A stretch of 64,000 bases of DNA from Datisca glomerata (GCA_003255025.1 QANY01004135.1:1054001-1118000); one strand, 5' to 3'; positions 22,850-36,599 are shown, counted from the stretch's first letter. Program-made: numbers and translations. Notes: a model not told the origin generated them from the letters alone.

Positions 22850-24260
22850 CTAATTCTTTAGCATTGAGCAATCATGTCCCAACACCAGGTATTTGAGGCA
22901 CCTTCTTAGGAGAAATTGGTAATCCACCATAATCTCAATAATTTTGCTACTAGGGAGCATAACCTGCACATATTCAATAATCTCAGCTTGCATATCAACC
23001 TCAACACAAATCCTGGTAAATATAACTCTAGTGCAATTATCAGCCATTGCATCAGCAAAAAGAGGAGTGCCAACTGCACTAGTAATCTTATTCAGGACAT
23101 CTCCATTCCACAGTTCCAAAGGAACTCCCCAAAATCTCACCCACACAGGGAACGACTGCATAACTTCCTTGTTGAACTGCATATTTTCATGCCAAGCCTT
23201 GAGCATCATAGGCTTACCCAGAATGTGCCAACGACCATCATCCAAGATAGAGTCCTTATGCACAAAGCTGTCAAATTTGAAGAAAAAGAACCTTGTATCA
23301 GAGGCCAGGACTTGGAGCAGGCTTCTGTTACCCACAACCTATTGGCTGCTTGATGGACCATAGAAAAAGGAGGCTTCTTATGAATAAAAGGAAACACAAT
23401 ACAGGCTTGCCATTCAAGCTTGCCTCTCTACACTATCTCATCAGTAATCTCAACTTGATCAGCCTTTCCCTTACTCACATGTTCCGCAAAGGAGAAGACT
23501 ATTTTATTAGGCTTAATGCCCTTAACCTTTATAGGAGAATTTAGAATCCATGTTATTGTCATTGGAATGGCCCTAATTAACTTGGGAAGTTTCTACCCCA
23601 TTGTCCCCATAAGAATGCTTGGCATAGGAAGGTTCACCTCTGTTCATTGGAACATTGTTCAAATGATCATTCTTAGAATCATTGTTCCTTTCAATGATAT
23701 ATTATTAATGCCATTATTACTATTCACTTAGAAAAGGAGGTTGTTATAGACTTGATTAGCATTAAGACTAAAGGAAGGGTGATTGGGTGAGTTACCAATG
23801 AAACTAGACTTCTTTTGTCCCTAGTTAGATAGACAAAAGCATTCATTGAGTTGATAGAAGCCAAATTTCTCAAAAGGCTTGATGTGTTAGCGCAAGGCTC
23901 AATGCTGACTTCATAATTATTTCCCACCTCAGCATCTTCTTCCTTATCTCCCAAACAAATACCAGATTCAACAAGAGAAGGGCCAACTTTCTGCAGCATT
24001 TTCTGCAGTGAACTTGTCACTCCATAATCTGGAAGCTTCTTTAATTAAGAAGTCCTTGTTGCCAAGCACATTATGAATGGCACACTCAGGCTAGATGTCA
24101 AGAATGAGCTATAAGTTTCTCATAATCTGGCTCTTCGCTTCAGCCATATTTTTAGCCACTACTTCCATTTCTTGATCATCTAGGCCAACCTCAACATGTT
24201 CTTCATCCAACTCATCACTCAACAACAGGCCATCTCCTTGACCATAACCAGAGCCATTTT
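22850..24260 (-). pseudogene. LINE ORF1 (DUF4283-like)
   Basis: Minus-strand 23335-22850 is open for 161 residues: DGRWHILGKPMMLKAWHENM, FPVWVRFWGVPLELWNGDVL and ICVEVD, the DUF4283 pattern of plant LINE ORF1 proteins. It is followed by a degenerate zinc knuckle (GHDCSMLKN) with missing Cys residues. The part upstream to about 24.26 kb is broken; 24020-23724 is open but featureless. Confidence 0.82.
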
Positions 24261-24315
24261 TTCATATAAGATCAAAACCATATTAGGGATAAGCACCAAC
24301 TAGAAGAATGATTTT

Positions 24316-24484
24316 CACTTAGAGAGAGAGATATATATAAAGCTATAAATTTGATTCTAGGGCTCCACCATGCCCAGAAATACTTTCACGCTCTATACTA
24401 GAAGTACACGCTCTATCATAGAAAATCCTGAAGAGATAATCTCTCACTTAGAGAGAGAGAGAGAAAGCTATAAATTTGATCTAA
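24316..24484. repeat. Duplicated GA-rich unit
   Basis: 'cacttagagagagagag' followed by 'aagctataaatttgat' occurs at 24316-24358 and again at about 24445-24482, a ~130-base duplication next to the LINE 5' end. Confidence 0.7.
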
Positions 24485-24499
24485 TCTTCACCGTCTCCT

Positions 24500-26480
24500 A
24501 GATCATCTCTATGTAAGAATCGTGGGGCTGCCTATTAAATTCATGACTAGGGGTTACAAAAAAGAATTCATTTTTTTTACTTAATCTAATATAACTTCAT
24601 ATAAAGTTATACAGGTAAAAACCAATTATCCATTTAATATAATATTGATAAAATGCTAGAGAACTCAGAAACTTTCATGAGTCTGTATATAAAATATCTT
24701 CCACCATTTTTGTAACTAAGAATTTCATTAAATTCCTATACGTTATAGGAGTTTCATTTGACTCCCTATAAGAATCACCTCTTCAAAGCATATTAGTTGC
24801 TTTACGTTACTTTTAAAACAATAATGTTTAAAATTTTTATTGTACTATTGATGATATAATGTTCATAATTTATTTAGTTAACGCTCATAATTTACATGCA
24901 CGATCAACAATTTATTTTCACAATATCCATTATGTATATACACGTTGCCCATAATTTATTTAAATAATGTCCATAATTTATATAATCGTCAATAATTTAA
25001 TTACAGAACATCCATAATTTATGTATTCCACAAAGATTACAACACAGAGAGATCTCTCACGGCAAAAAACCTAGAACTGAAGGAATAGAAGAAGGGGGAG
25101 TGCGGGTTCACATAAATCTTTAATGAAAAATAAATAAAAGCAAAAGCATTTTGACTTTCTTCCTTAAAACATATCCCTCACTCTCTTTTCTCTTTCTACT
25201 GCAATTCAACTGAAGTAAAAAACAAATCTAAAAAATCTATAAGACTCAGATTCAGATCTCTTCCCACCTCCATGTCCTTCATTTATTGACTAATTTAGTT
25301 TTTTCAATGCTTCCATTACTTTACTACCTGATCTCAAACAAATATATCTCAAATTGCAAGGGAAAACGAAAATAATGTTAAAATCAGAAACAAAACCACA
25401 CGTCCACGAGAATGGAGTAACAAAGCAGTATATTGACAGCGTCCTAGGAAGTTTTCGCGGGCTGACAATGTCCTCGTTGTTGTCGACGTCTCCGTTTCCT
25501 TTTATATGGTCGAGAAAGTTGGTGAACAATCAAGTCCAAAAACAGTCCTTTAAAATCCTACTACTTCTAAAAGATCTTTAAAAAACTTTTGTTTGACAAT
25601 TATGTCCAACAATAAAAACATTATTCCTAAAACACCATTACCCTTTGCCAATGAGACAATCAATTATCATTAATTCTTTCAAATTAATTCTGTAAAAACT
25701 AAAAAACATTTATAATGCAATTAAGAGGTGATGAGACGTAATAAAAACAATTATTCCATGGTAAACATATGATATACTAATCCTTTAAATTATAAAATTC
25801 TTCAATTACTTTAAACTTATTGCAAACAATTACAATGATAAGTGGATAGTTGTATTATATCTAAATAGAAAAGCTTAAGGTGTTTCCGAAACTTAAACCC
25901 TTAAGGTTGCTGTCATATATAAATATTCTTTTAAAATTAACAAAAGAATATCAGAGATATGATTTGTTTATGTTGATAAACTCCCACTTACTTTCAAGCA
26001 TATAGGTTTTTTGTCAACATTTATATTATTATTTGATAATTTTTTAGAATTATCAATTGGGCACTAGCAATACATGAAAAAGTTCAAAAAAATGCATGGA
26101 AAAATATGGTTGTAAAAGTATAATGTTGTGATGTAAGTTAGTTCATTTAAGTTAATTTATTTAAGTCAGACTAAAAAAACATAATATATAAAGTTTAATT
26201 TATATAGAGTGTTTATTTATTTTTAATATTATTTTTAATTGAAATTACATTATCTATTTTTCAGATGCAACACACGTGTTTAGAGCTAACTGAAATAAAG
26301 GTAAACTTATTTCATTACATAAAAAATATAACCGATTATTTATTTAAAATAAGTTCTCTTTTTTTGCATAAATTTAATGAGTTATCAAAACTAATGAATT
26401 CTGTAATTTTCCTTAAAAATTGTGTAAACAGTGCAATGGCGAAACAGTCAAAGTTCAAAGTGATTTCATAGTAACCAACG
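24500..26480. other. Intergenic stretch before RAD23
   Basis: AT-rich. Around 24.85-25.02 kb the phrase 'c(c/g)ataattta' recurs about seven times as a loose array. The open stretch at 25290-25529 (minus) has no recognisable family. No gene supported. Confidence 0.5.
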
Positions 26481-26728
26481 AGAATAGGACACGTATCTAG
26501 CCTCTACCCCATTCCCAATTTAACCGAGCTTTGCATCAAAAGCACATGAAACAGTGAGAAGCATGAAATTATTCCCAACCTGTAGCTATTTAAATGGACC
26601 ACAGTGTCCAGCTCATAGACCAACACAGTGGGGTTAGCTATCCTATTCTTTGGGAAAGGAATCGCCGGCGGTGACTGGAGGCAGAGGCTCGCTCTAAAGC
26701 TGGAAGTAAATCTCATTGTAGAAGAAGG
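26481..26728 (+). promoter_or_regulatory. Proximal promoter and 5' leader of RAD23
   Basis: A TATA-like tatttaaat lies at 26587-26595, about 140 bases before the start codon. GC content rises in the last 100 bases (ggaatcgccggcggtgactgg), as in a transcribed leader. Transcription start not determined. Confidence 0.4.
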
Positions 26729-29700
26729 ATGAAGGTTTTTGTGAAGACATTGAAGGGCACTCACTTTGAGATTGAAGTGAAACCCGAAGACACGGTACTC
26801 TAATTTCATATCTCCAGTCCTTCATCGTGATGAAGTTTTCCATTCCTTTTGTGCTTATTGCGACGAAAATTCGATAATTAGTTTGTGAACGTGGCTTTTA
26901 TTTTGTACATTTTTTAGGAACTGATTATGAAATTGGGGTTTTCGATGTTGTCGTACTTTAATTTTATCTCCGGGTTGTTGGCCTGTATAGTTAATATCTT
27001 CGCGAGAATTTGTGGTACTTTCTCGTTATAGTTAACTGTTGAAGTTTTTTCGTAAAAGTTATGAAGACTTCTTGCAGTTCTGTTACTAAGTTTTTATGTC
27101 TATAAGAGGAGCTCATGTTCTAGCATATTGCCGTCTTCCTTGAGTGCTTATTTACAAGCAATGTCCATATTGAATTGGATTCAATGTGTTTATCGTTGTT
27201 TAGTTTAACTTTGTGATTCATGAACTGAACGGTTTTTAGTTATTCAAAAGATAAAGAGTTGATAAACAGTTGATACCAGGGTTTTGGATCAAAAGAAAAG
27301 TGAAATATCCAATATGTGTAGAATTGAGGCATGAAAAACTTCCTCCATTTTGCTATAAATGTGGTAGAATGAATCATGAGACGTCTTTTGTGAAGTAAAC
27401 AAAGGTCAAAAGGATGAAAGAAGAGGGTGTGATCTTTAGGTGAATGGCTAAGGGCCGAGGCTAATCTGAAAACTCCAATACAGGTTAGGGAGAAACATTT
27501 GAAGAATGAGGTGAATGGAAAGCAAGAAAAAAGATCTAAAGTGATGTTCTTGCATGGTGCAAGGGAGCTTTTGAATGGTATTCGTTTTTTAATACATACA
27601 ATTAAAAAATATTTTGATAGTTATGAATTCCATTGAGTTTGCCTTATTTGATCGAACAACCCAAACTTTAGTTATTTCAACTTCATCAAATGATCTATTA
27701 TATTGTCAAGACTTGACCTATTCATCGCTTCTTTGATGTCTTTAAACGCGAAAGCGAAAAGTCATGGTAAACCGAGTCTCGCTAAAATGCCAACTAACGG
27801 AAGGTCAAGACAATAAAGCTGGTTGTTCACTGGAGCTAATCCTAATCACCCACCTCTCTTCAGAATTGGGAGTGAATTGAAAGATTGTCTAGGACAAGTG
27901 ATACACAGAAGGAGAGTACTAATCTAGTTGTTGGACACATAAGAGAGGGAAGGGATAACTTTACTCAAGAAAGCTAGCAAAGAGCTAGTATGAGTATTGG
28001 AAAATCAATTGGTTTCAACTTCTCTACTAATAATGGTTGACTAGTGAGAATTTGTATAAAAGGCAATCTAGAAGTGGGAGGCAACATAAAAAAATAGAGT
28101 GAGAGTAGGAATGCTAAGAGTTCTTGCGGCAAAAGAGTAAGAAAGGATGATGAGAATTGTCTTATTCTGGGTAAGCTACAAGAAATTTTTGTTAATGCTA
28201 CTTATTAAGCTACTTAGATCTTTGTTAATGCGGCACAATCTGAGATGGTTGTGAGGGCTTGCCTTGAAGACCCATCACTAGAGCCATGAGTGTTATAATC
28301 TAGAATTGTCGGGGTTTAGGGACAAACCTGACAGTTCAAGCCTTGAAGGATGCTATGGTCCTTCATAATCCCTACATAGTGTGCATATTGGAAACAAAGA
28401 TGAAGAAAGATAAGGCTAAAGTTTTAATGAACAAATGGAAATTTTAGAATTCCTATATTGTTGACTTTACTTTGTGTAACTATCAGAAATACAATGGTAG
28501 ATTTGTGTATTGGAGAGTGGTGTGGAGTTATTGTCTAAAGGTGGAGAGAATGCGATGAGATAGCTGGAACCACAAAAGAGATTCCGATCCTTGGATCATG
28601 GCTGAGGGTGAAATGTTTTGCTGGAATGAGAAGTCAGGTGGGAGAGGTTTTGACTTTTCCTTGGCTAGAAGATTCAGATAGTTTGTTGAAAAGTGCGAGC
28701 TAGTAGATGTTCAAGCTAAAGGTTGTTATTACACATGGAGAGATGGAAGAGATGGTTCGATTTTTTTCAGAAAAGGGTTGATAGGGTCTAGATTAACACG
28801 ATTATTTAGATATTTTTCCTCATCTGTAGGTTATGCTTGCCGCTAATGTTGGTTATGACCATAACATGGTTGTAAAGATGAAGAAAATATTAGAATAGTG
28901 GGAAATTGTTCATATTTGAGTTAAAATGGAGGGAAGAGGAAGAGAGATGATTAGTCATGGTTGGTCAAATAATGGGGATGAAAGAGGAATGTCTAACCTT
29001 ATAGGAGAATTGAGGAGTTGCAAACATATTATGATGCAATGGAGTAGGGGTCCAGATGCAACCCTAAAAAGGAGATTGATGAGCTCAAAAGCAGGCTAGA
29101 AGTCTGAGTGATGAGGTGGTTGATGAAAGGGAGTAATAAAATGTTCAGGGAGAAAATATAGAAGCAAGAGGAAATGTATTTGTATCGGAGGGCTATAAGT
29201 TGCATTGGCTGAACTGAACGTCATCTATTTCTTTTAAGCATTTTCTTTTTCGGCTGTATGCTACTTTTTTACTTTACTCTGTTTTCTTCACTGCTTCCTA
29301 TCCTTTCAAATCTAACAATTTTTATGCTTTTGATTTTCTTAAATACTTTATGCAGGTCGCTGATGTAAAGAAAAACATAGAGACTGTGCAAGGTTCAGAT
29401 GTTTATCCTACTGTCCAGCAGATGCTTATTCATCAGGGAAAAGTTCTTAAGGATTCAACAACATTGGAAGAAAATAAAGTTGTTGAAAATAGTTTTATTG
29501 TCATCATGTTAACTAAGGTAAGTTGGGTTACTTCATGCAGAAAGTCTATCTTAAATGTTTTTCCTAACACTTGCTTGAAATCGCTTTTAAAAGTTTACTT
29601 TGCAGTTGTCCATATCCTTATAATTTCGTTCCGCTGATCTTTTCCTTTTATTCCCTTTGCTATTGTTATTTTGTCTTTTTTCTAGTTCAGTACTTTACAA

Positions 29701-32700
29701 ATACAACAATAAGGGCCCGTATCATTTTTAATTTCATTCGAGAATTATTATAGGGTATTTGCTTCAACTACTAATATGCACATGGTCATACAATGTAGAA
29801 TAAGGTCTCATCAAGTGGAGCATCAAGTGTGTCCGCTGCACCTATAAATCAGGTAGCATAAAGGATATATATCGTGCTATTATTGATTGTTATTGATAAT
29901 TATTGTGAAAGAATTGTCAGAATTTTATGTTGAGACGTTTCCCATTTTGAAATATATCTTTTAAAATTATAATTATTATAATTTTTGTTTTATTTTTCTT
30001 GTATAATACGATGATTTTCTCTATCATGACCAACTTCATCTATACCTCCTCATAACAAGTAACTTTGGCCTTCTAATTTGATGCTTTTAGAGGTTTCAAT
30101 TATATGATTTTCCTGTCAATTTTACTACAGTTTGCAATGAATTTGATTTTGTACTATATACTTAACTAAAGTATTATTTTTATCCATGGTTCTAGATTAA
30201 ACTGAATGAAAATTAGAATGAATTGGCGTATTGGATTCTGTTAGTTGATGAAAAGTTGGAAGAAGAAACTCTGGGATGGCTATTTTTCTATACATTTTCT
30301 GATTAAAAAAATTGTTAATTTTTTAAAAGGGAAAACATCTTCTATTTGCCAAGGCAACATAAGCATGAAGCTGCATCTCCTTGTCTGGAGCAGTTGAAGT
30401 TATCTAGATTATGTGATAATTGGCTGGTTAAATACAATTCTTGAGATAAGCTAACGGTTGTCACAAACATTTGAATTGCTGTATAGGCTCAACCGGCAAG
30501 TTCTCCTCCTGTTGCCTCAACACAGCCATTTACGGGGTCTCCAGCTCCTGCACCAACAGTTGAACCGTAAGTTTGATTTATTCTTTGTAGAAGCTCTTCC
30601 CCTTTTTCCGTTGGAGATTTTTCCATATAAATCTTCTATATTTATCATCTTCCTGTAATTGCTTTACTTTTGTCCTGGTACAAACTTAAACAACTTTATT
30701 AATTGTGCAGGCAGGAGCCTGTCAGTGCTCCCGCATCTGTTGCAGCACCCCCTGCTTCGTGAGTCTTATACTATTCTATATCACAAGCTTTATGGCCTTC
30801 ATTCATTATATGGTTAATGCCTGTATTGTTTTGAATTCGTAGCCATCAGTAGTTATGTTCCTTCCACAAACTGTTCTGGAATTTAATAGTGCAATAGCTT
30901 ATGAAGTTTTACTTGCTTCTTTACTTTGGGTTGATGCAGTTCAGAATCAGATATTTATGGCGAAGCAGCATCAAATCTTGTTGCTGGAAATAATTTAGAG
31001 GCTACCATTCAACAGATTTTAGATATGGGAGGAGGAAGTTGGGATCGGGATACTGTTATTCATGCGTTACGTGCTGCATTTAATAACCCTGAAAGAGCTG
31101 TTGAATATCTGTATTCTGTAAGTAGCATCCTCATGTACTATTTATATTCGTTTTGTTGTTTACCCTTTGATAACAAGACAGAAATGTAGGTGTCATTGTC
31201 CATCCCATTACTCATGTTTTTTCTTTTTCTTATCATCAAACTGAGATGGAAGCTTCAGGTGTTTTAAACTAATAATTCCAGTCTATTCCATCTAGTTGGT
31301 TATTTGAGGTTTTGTATTGGTTACATTGTGCAACATTGATAGGTGGATGATCTTATTTGCCAGTTAAGTTGATTAACCTCACTTTATTTTGTAAAGTTAA
31401 AGAAGTCCTTTTTTACTTCAGTGGTTAGGAAAAATCAGTCAAACAACAAATGTCCACCTCCACCATACAACTCTTTGTTTATGATTATTACCCTGGTCTG
31501 GCTTCTAGCTTGCATTATGGTTTTCGAGAGTTGCTCACATGGTTAAATTGACCTTCGAAATATTATATGGCAGGGGATTCCTCAGCAACCTGAAGTTCCA
31601 CCTGTATCTCGAGTACCGCCTGTTGGACAGGCAGCAAACCCTGCAGCACTAGCTCCACAAGCCCCTCAAGCAGCAGCACCCACTGGTGGACCCAACTCAA
31701 ATCCTTTGGATCTCTTTCCCCAGGTAGACATTTTGGAACGAAGTAATAAATATTCAAACCTTTCCCGTGCTTAAGATGACTTGTATTCTTCATGAATTTG
31801 GGTAAAAGAATAGAATCAAGATTGGTATTAGAGATATTGCGGTTTGCTTATGAGAATTATGATTTTGTATTTCACAAGGCTAGTTTTTCTTTTACTTAGA
31901 GGTTGCATAGGTTTTCCAGTTCTGGCTTTTGTTTTAGGTTATAAACATTAGCCTTTTGACAAAATGAGAATGTTGAACTGTGCTTCCATTTTTTCCTCTG
32001 CTTCTCTCCTGTATCCGAAGTTCTTTTACCCATGTTTCTCCTCTTTTTTGTCTAATCTCCCCCTTTTACTTCTTTATTTTTCTATCCCTTTCTGTTACAC
32101 AGGGTCTTCCCAGCATGGGTTCCAATGCAAGTGCAGGCACATTGGATTTCCTCCGTAATAGTCAACAGGTATTGTTCATATTATTGTTTTAGTAATATAG
32201 TTACTAAATGAGATTAATGCTCCTAAGCAGTTTATTTTTTATCTTACAGTTCCAAGCATTGCGTGCTATGGTTCAAGCAAACCCACAAATCTTGCAGGTA
32301 TTTTCTGATTTTCATTTCTCATTTTTTATTAATGAAGGATGTATGACATTCCCTTTTTTTGCAGCCCATGCTGCAAGAGCTTGGAAAGCAAAATCCACAC
32401 CTAATGCAGCTCATTCAAGAGCATCAAGCTGACTTTTTGCGACTGATAAATGAACCTGTTGAAGGAGAAGGGTAAAATGAATCTGCTGTTCTACAACTAT
32501 GTTTTTTCCTGCAATTTATATGCATCTGTAGCTAAAGTGCTAGTTACTTGTCGGCAGTAACATACTGGATCAGTTGACTTCAGCAATGCCACAGGCTGTG
32601 AGTCTCACCCCAGAGGAGCATGAGGCGATCCAACGTGTAAGTTTACTTAAATTAACCCAGCTTCCTGTGGGTTTAGACGTCACGAGACAATGTTGCTATT

Positions 32701-32944
32701 CTCATTTTAGGGATGTTAAAAAAAATCCAATTTGTTGCTATGACAAATGGATCTCCATGCCTGCACCATCGAGGCCCATTTACATATGTTACTGTATGTA
32801 GTAATTCATCCAATTTAATGTTTGCAGCTTGAAGAAATGGGATTTGATCCAACTTTAGTAATGGAAGTATTTTTGGCATGCAATAAAAATGAGGAGCTTG
32901 CGGCGAATTATCTTTTGGATCATATGCATGAGTTCGAGGATTGA
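26729..32944 (+). CDS. RAD23: RAD23 ubiquitin receptor, 12 coding exons
   Basis: Coding exons: 26729-26794, 29356-29517, 29799-29852, 30487-30566, 30711-30758, 30940-31117, 31574-31723, 32103-32168, 32250-32297, 32365-32471, 32558-32636, 32828-32944. All introns are GT-AG and the 1155 bases stay in frame, giving 384 residues, the usual size. Domains: ubiquitin-like 1-76 ([20 protein letters not shown]), Pro/Ala/Ser linker 77-150, UBA1 about 154-196 ([19 protein letters not shown]), XPC-binding/STI1-like about 258-316 ([20 protein letters not shown]), UBA2 about 337-381 ([20 protein letters not shown]). The family carries ubiquitylated proteins to the proteasome and binds XPC/RAD4 in nucleotide excision repair; it acts in nucleus and cytosol. 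Intron 1 (2561 bp) holds a LINE fragment. Closest to plant RAD23B/C/D; which one cannot be told by eye. Looks functional. Confidence 0.95.
27275..29195 (+). mobile_element. Truncated LINE in RAD23 intron 1
   Basis: Same strand as RAD23. It begins in the ORF1 zinc-knuckle region ([20 protein letters not shown], then CGRMNHE; last Cys lost). ORF2 starts near 28289 with [14 protein letters not shown], then [10 protein letters not shown] (Glu block), the endonuclease middle ([20 protein letters not shown]), and near 29175 [10 protein letters not shown]. There the LINE stops: no reverse transcriptase or tail. Stops throughout. Intron splice sites lie outside it (26795, 29355), so splicing need not be affected. 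Confidence 0.85.
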
Positions 32945-34365
32945 TGGGGGGGGTGCTTCTTGTTTTCTGTCTTCTCTTTTTTGCCCTTCTTCAACTTCAC
33001 CTTTAACCTTCGATGTGTTTTTAACTTTCTTGCTATCTGGGTTCTAGCTGTATGCTACGGCACTGACTGGTATGGTTTCTTGTCTTATATTTGTCAAGTG
33101 ACTTTGAAGCAGACTCTCTTTTAGAAATTCATATATACGTGTTTCACATTGGTTGTCATACATTGGCTTTTGTGACAATCTTTCGATTGGTTCTGTTTAC
33201 CCTTTCCATACTGTTTTTCTTATAATTAATTTTTAGCTTGTTTAACTTTAGGAAATAGGAGGGAAAGAAAAAATGAGAGAAAAAAAGTGGAATTAATATA
33301 GTAAAATTCATTCATATAAGTATTCTCTCTTACATATTCCAAATACTCTAAAGAATGAAAAATGTAATTATTCATGTTTTCTAATTTTTTTCGTACTAAT
33401 TTTTAAGATCCATATATAGCCTAATTTTTTTCTAGAGGTGGAAGACAGAACGATCCCACTCACATAAGGGTCAGCTGGCCATTGGCAAAAAATCGTCTTC
33501 TGTAACCTTCGTACATTTGGCATCTTTGCTTTTCAACATGATTTTAAGTACCAAGTGGAAGAAGCTAAGTTTCCAAAAAAAAAAAATAACGTGAAAGAAG
33601 CTCGAGTAACTCTTGTATGCTGTGCTAGATTACTACTAAAATTCCTATTTTTAGTAGGAAGTAACACTACTCGGTGTTTCGGTGACCAACTTAGCCAGCC
33701 ATATGCAGCATAATGTTGCGAGGTAGATAATTTTGAAAGATAATGATGCTTGTTAGTTAAACGTTTCAAGTTTTACTCTTGACTGCTTAAAGGCAAAATC
33801 ATAAATCTTTTTGGTAAAAACATTGGACTTGATAACATGAATTGAGAGAGCATGGTGGGATGTAGATGATCAAGTTTCCGAGAATGCTTGTTTTTCATTT
33901 TCGTTTGTTTTAGATAAAACAACTTATTCATCAAAAACCAGCATGGGGAAAATCCCATACAATGGGATAATCCCAAACCTAGAAGAGGGGATCTTAGAAG
34001 CTACAACATAGCTAGTTTATCCCCAACAAAATTACAAATCTTAGGAATAGAATTAACAGAACAGTTAGCATGAAAAGATAGGAATGAAATTAACAAAACA
34101 TTTAACATGAGAAAAGAAAAGAAGGCTTAATTACAGTACACGATAACCCCAATATAAGCACCAGCTAAATAGTTCGATCCAATAGCTGAAAATTAATTGG
34201 AGCAATCCAACTTCTTACACCCATAATAGGGAGGTGTAGATGCTAAGATTTTGGATCGATCTACAGTCGATAGGATCCCACATGTTGTCCAGTGATTAGA
34301 TGTTGAATTTGAGGAAAAAAAGAGAAAACAAAGAGTAAGAGTATTATCTGAAGGAATTATTGTTC
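32945..34365. other. RAD23 3' region and intergenic stretch
   Basis: The first 200-300 bases, T-rich, probably hold the RAD23 3' untranslated region. Beyond 33.25 kb the sequence is AT-rich with an A12 run near 33.58 kb. No further gene recognised before the gypsy element. Confidence 0.5.
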
Positions 34366-34369
34366 TTCC

Positions 34370-35800
34370 CGTGAATGCAGAACCTTTCAATCATCTGATG
34401 GAATTCGTAGTCTTGGATACCTTGTCCCCCCATACAACGCCATTTTAGGAAGAACCTGACTACATAAGATGAAAGTTTTTCCATCTAATTTGTATTAGGT
34501 ATTGAACTATTCATCTCCAGAAGGGATCAAAACTGTAAAGGGAGATCAGAGTGCTGCCCGTATTTGCACCGTAACTGCACTAGAGTCTTCTAGGAAAAAG
34601 ATGTTTAAAAAGAAAACGGGAGAACATGCTACAACTACAGAAAGATAGGAATAACAGGAAAACGGGCATGTGGGCTCGAGATATGAGGCAGGAGAAGAGA
34701 TTGAGTTTGTCTACCTAGATGAAGAAACTCAGAAGACAACCAACATCGAAGCCCACCTCGAGGAAACGGAGAAGAAATGAAAGGTATTCCTGAAAAAATA
34801 ATATGTCATAAATTGAATATAGATCCCGCTGTTAAATCGGTAAAGCAACAGAACAGAAGTTTCACTCCAGAATGGAACAAAGTAATCAAAGAACAAGTGG
34901 AGAAACTTTTGAAAGCTAGCTTCATCTGAGAAGTGAATTAGCCGTTGTGGCTTGCAATGTAGTGAGGGTCAGGAAGAAGAACGGGAAATGGAGAATATGT
35001 GTGGACTTCACTTATTTGAATAAAGCCTGCACAAGGACGATTATCCACTACCAAGAATAGACTTGATGGTGGATGCGATTTCAGGACACAAATTCCCTAG
35101 TTTCATAGATGCCTTCTCTAGATATAACCAGGTGAAAATGCAACCTGATCAAGAAAAAAACTCCATTTATAACTGAACATGGTATTTTCTGTTATAAGGT
35201 GATGCTCTTTGAACTGAAAAATGCAGGTGCAACTTATCAAAAGCGTGTGAACAAAATCTTTTGTGAATAAATGGGAAAGACCATAAAGGTATATGGATGA
35301 TATGCTGGTTAAAAGTTGTAAACGGAAAGACCACATTGGGGATCTTGATGACGCCTTCAATCTTAAGAGAAAGCTCCATGAAGTTAAATCTGGAGAAGTG
35401 CACTTTCGGCGTAGTAGTAGGAAAATTCTTAGGCTACGTGGTTACCCAATGGGGAATTGAGGTCAATCCTGACCAGGTATAGGTCATTATGGAAATGAAG
35501 TCCCCTAGAAATCGTAAGGAGATACAAGACTTAGCAGGAAGACTGGTGGCTCTAAACAGATTTCTCTCAAGATCAACAGATAAGTGCAAACCCTTCTTTG
35601 TAAAGTTAAGATAGAATTTCGTTAACAACTGGGATGAAGAATGTGAAGATTCTCTCAACAGAATCAAGGAGTATTTATCAACTCCCTCGCTACTATCAGA
35701 ACCAGTACCTATTGAGCAATTACTTTTGTACGTAGCTGTGTCATAAACGACTATTAGTGCCATTCTCATCAGAGAAGAAGAAAGGAAACAGACTCACCAC
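34370..35800 (+). pseudogene. Gypsy protease, reverse transcriptase and first RNase H part
   Basis: Protease end: PYNAILGRT, then SPEGIKTVKGDQSAARIC. Reverse transcriptase: VRVRKKNGKWRICVDFTYLN, ITEHGIFCYKVM and YMDDMLVKS (catalytic MDD). Then LEKCTFGVVVGKFLGYVVTQ and an RNase H start at about 35.48-35.8 kb (WDEECEDSLNRIKEYL). About 60 residues of the first RNase H, including the KLxLALVxAAxKLR region seen in the copy at 47 kb, are absent at 35.8 kb, so an internal deletion is likely. Several frameshifts. Confidence 0.88.
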
Positions 35801-35811
35801 TCAGGCCTAAA

Positions 35812-36530
35812 GTGAGTAGACGAATGGATAAATGGGAAATTGAGCTTGGCCAATATGAAATCCATTATGAGCAGAGAATGTTACTAAAATGGAAAGTTTT
35901 GGTTGACTTTGTGGCAGATTTCTCCAACGATGAAGAAGTTAACAACGAATCTCAAACTGAAGGAGAAAATGGGGCCTCGAAGTTGTACGTTGATGGATCT
36001 TCAAACGACAAAGGGGTTGGGGGGTAGTAGTACAGACCCCATTCAGAGAAACATTAGAACATTCTATCTCTTTTGGTTTCAATGCATCAAATAATGAACC
36101 AGAATATAAAGCATTGATAGCGAGAATTTCCCTACTACGTGAATTTGAGGTAACAGATGTGAAAATATTATGTGCTTCAATGCTAATTGTGAAATAGGTT
36201 ACGAGAGAATTTCCAGTGAAGGATGAAAGAATGATAAGCTACTTACAACGGACAAATGAGTTGTTAAGTCTATTGAAAAGTTATAAAATTCATCAGATCC
36301 CGAGATAGAGAACGAACACATGGATGCTTTAACAAATATGGGCTCATCACAACAACTCCCACACAGGAGAAGCGTGCCAGTAGAAGTTCTCAAAAAACCA
36401 AGTAACTCACTCTTGTTGAACGATGTAGCAGATGTGGAGATCGAAAGAGAACCTACTGGCAGGATGATATAACCCGTTAGGAAGACATACTTCAAGCAAA
36501 GAAAATCCAGCATCAAACTGCCAGGTACTC
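35812..36530 (+). pseudogene. Second (archaeal-type) RNase H of Tat element
   Basis: Reads KWEIELGQYEIHYEQR, then VDFVADF and LYVDGSSNDKGVGG, the start of the extra RNase H that Tat elements carry. After a shift it continues FGFNASNNEPEYKALIARIS and LREFEVTDVKI, with REFPVKDERMISYLQ near 36.2 kb and NEHMDALTNMGSS at the end. Stops at 36027, 36197 and elsewhere. Confidence 0.82.
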
Positions 36531-36599
36531 CTTAATTAATAGACTATTGAATAAAAGGTCCTTTTCAGGTCCGTATTTTAAATGATACGGGAAAAAGAA

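Larger units (their letters stand above)
19270..24290 (-). mobile_element. Degenerate full-length-like LINE (plant L1 type)
   Basis: Minus-strand order is ORF1 (gag-like, 24.3-22.85 kb), endonuclease (22.38-21.68 kb), reverse transcriptase (about 21.4-20.7 kb) and C-terminal region (20.2-19.27 kb). The left flank has A-rich tracts on the minus strand (19.22-19.26 kb), fitting a LINE tail. About 5 kb, close to full size, but broken throughout. No target duplication was found by eye. Confidence 0.88.

Noticed and set aside
22365..23363. Several plus-strand ORFs over the LINE
   Set aside because: They are mirror frames of the LINE ORF1/ORF2 on the minus strand and have no domain signature.
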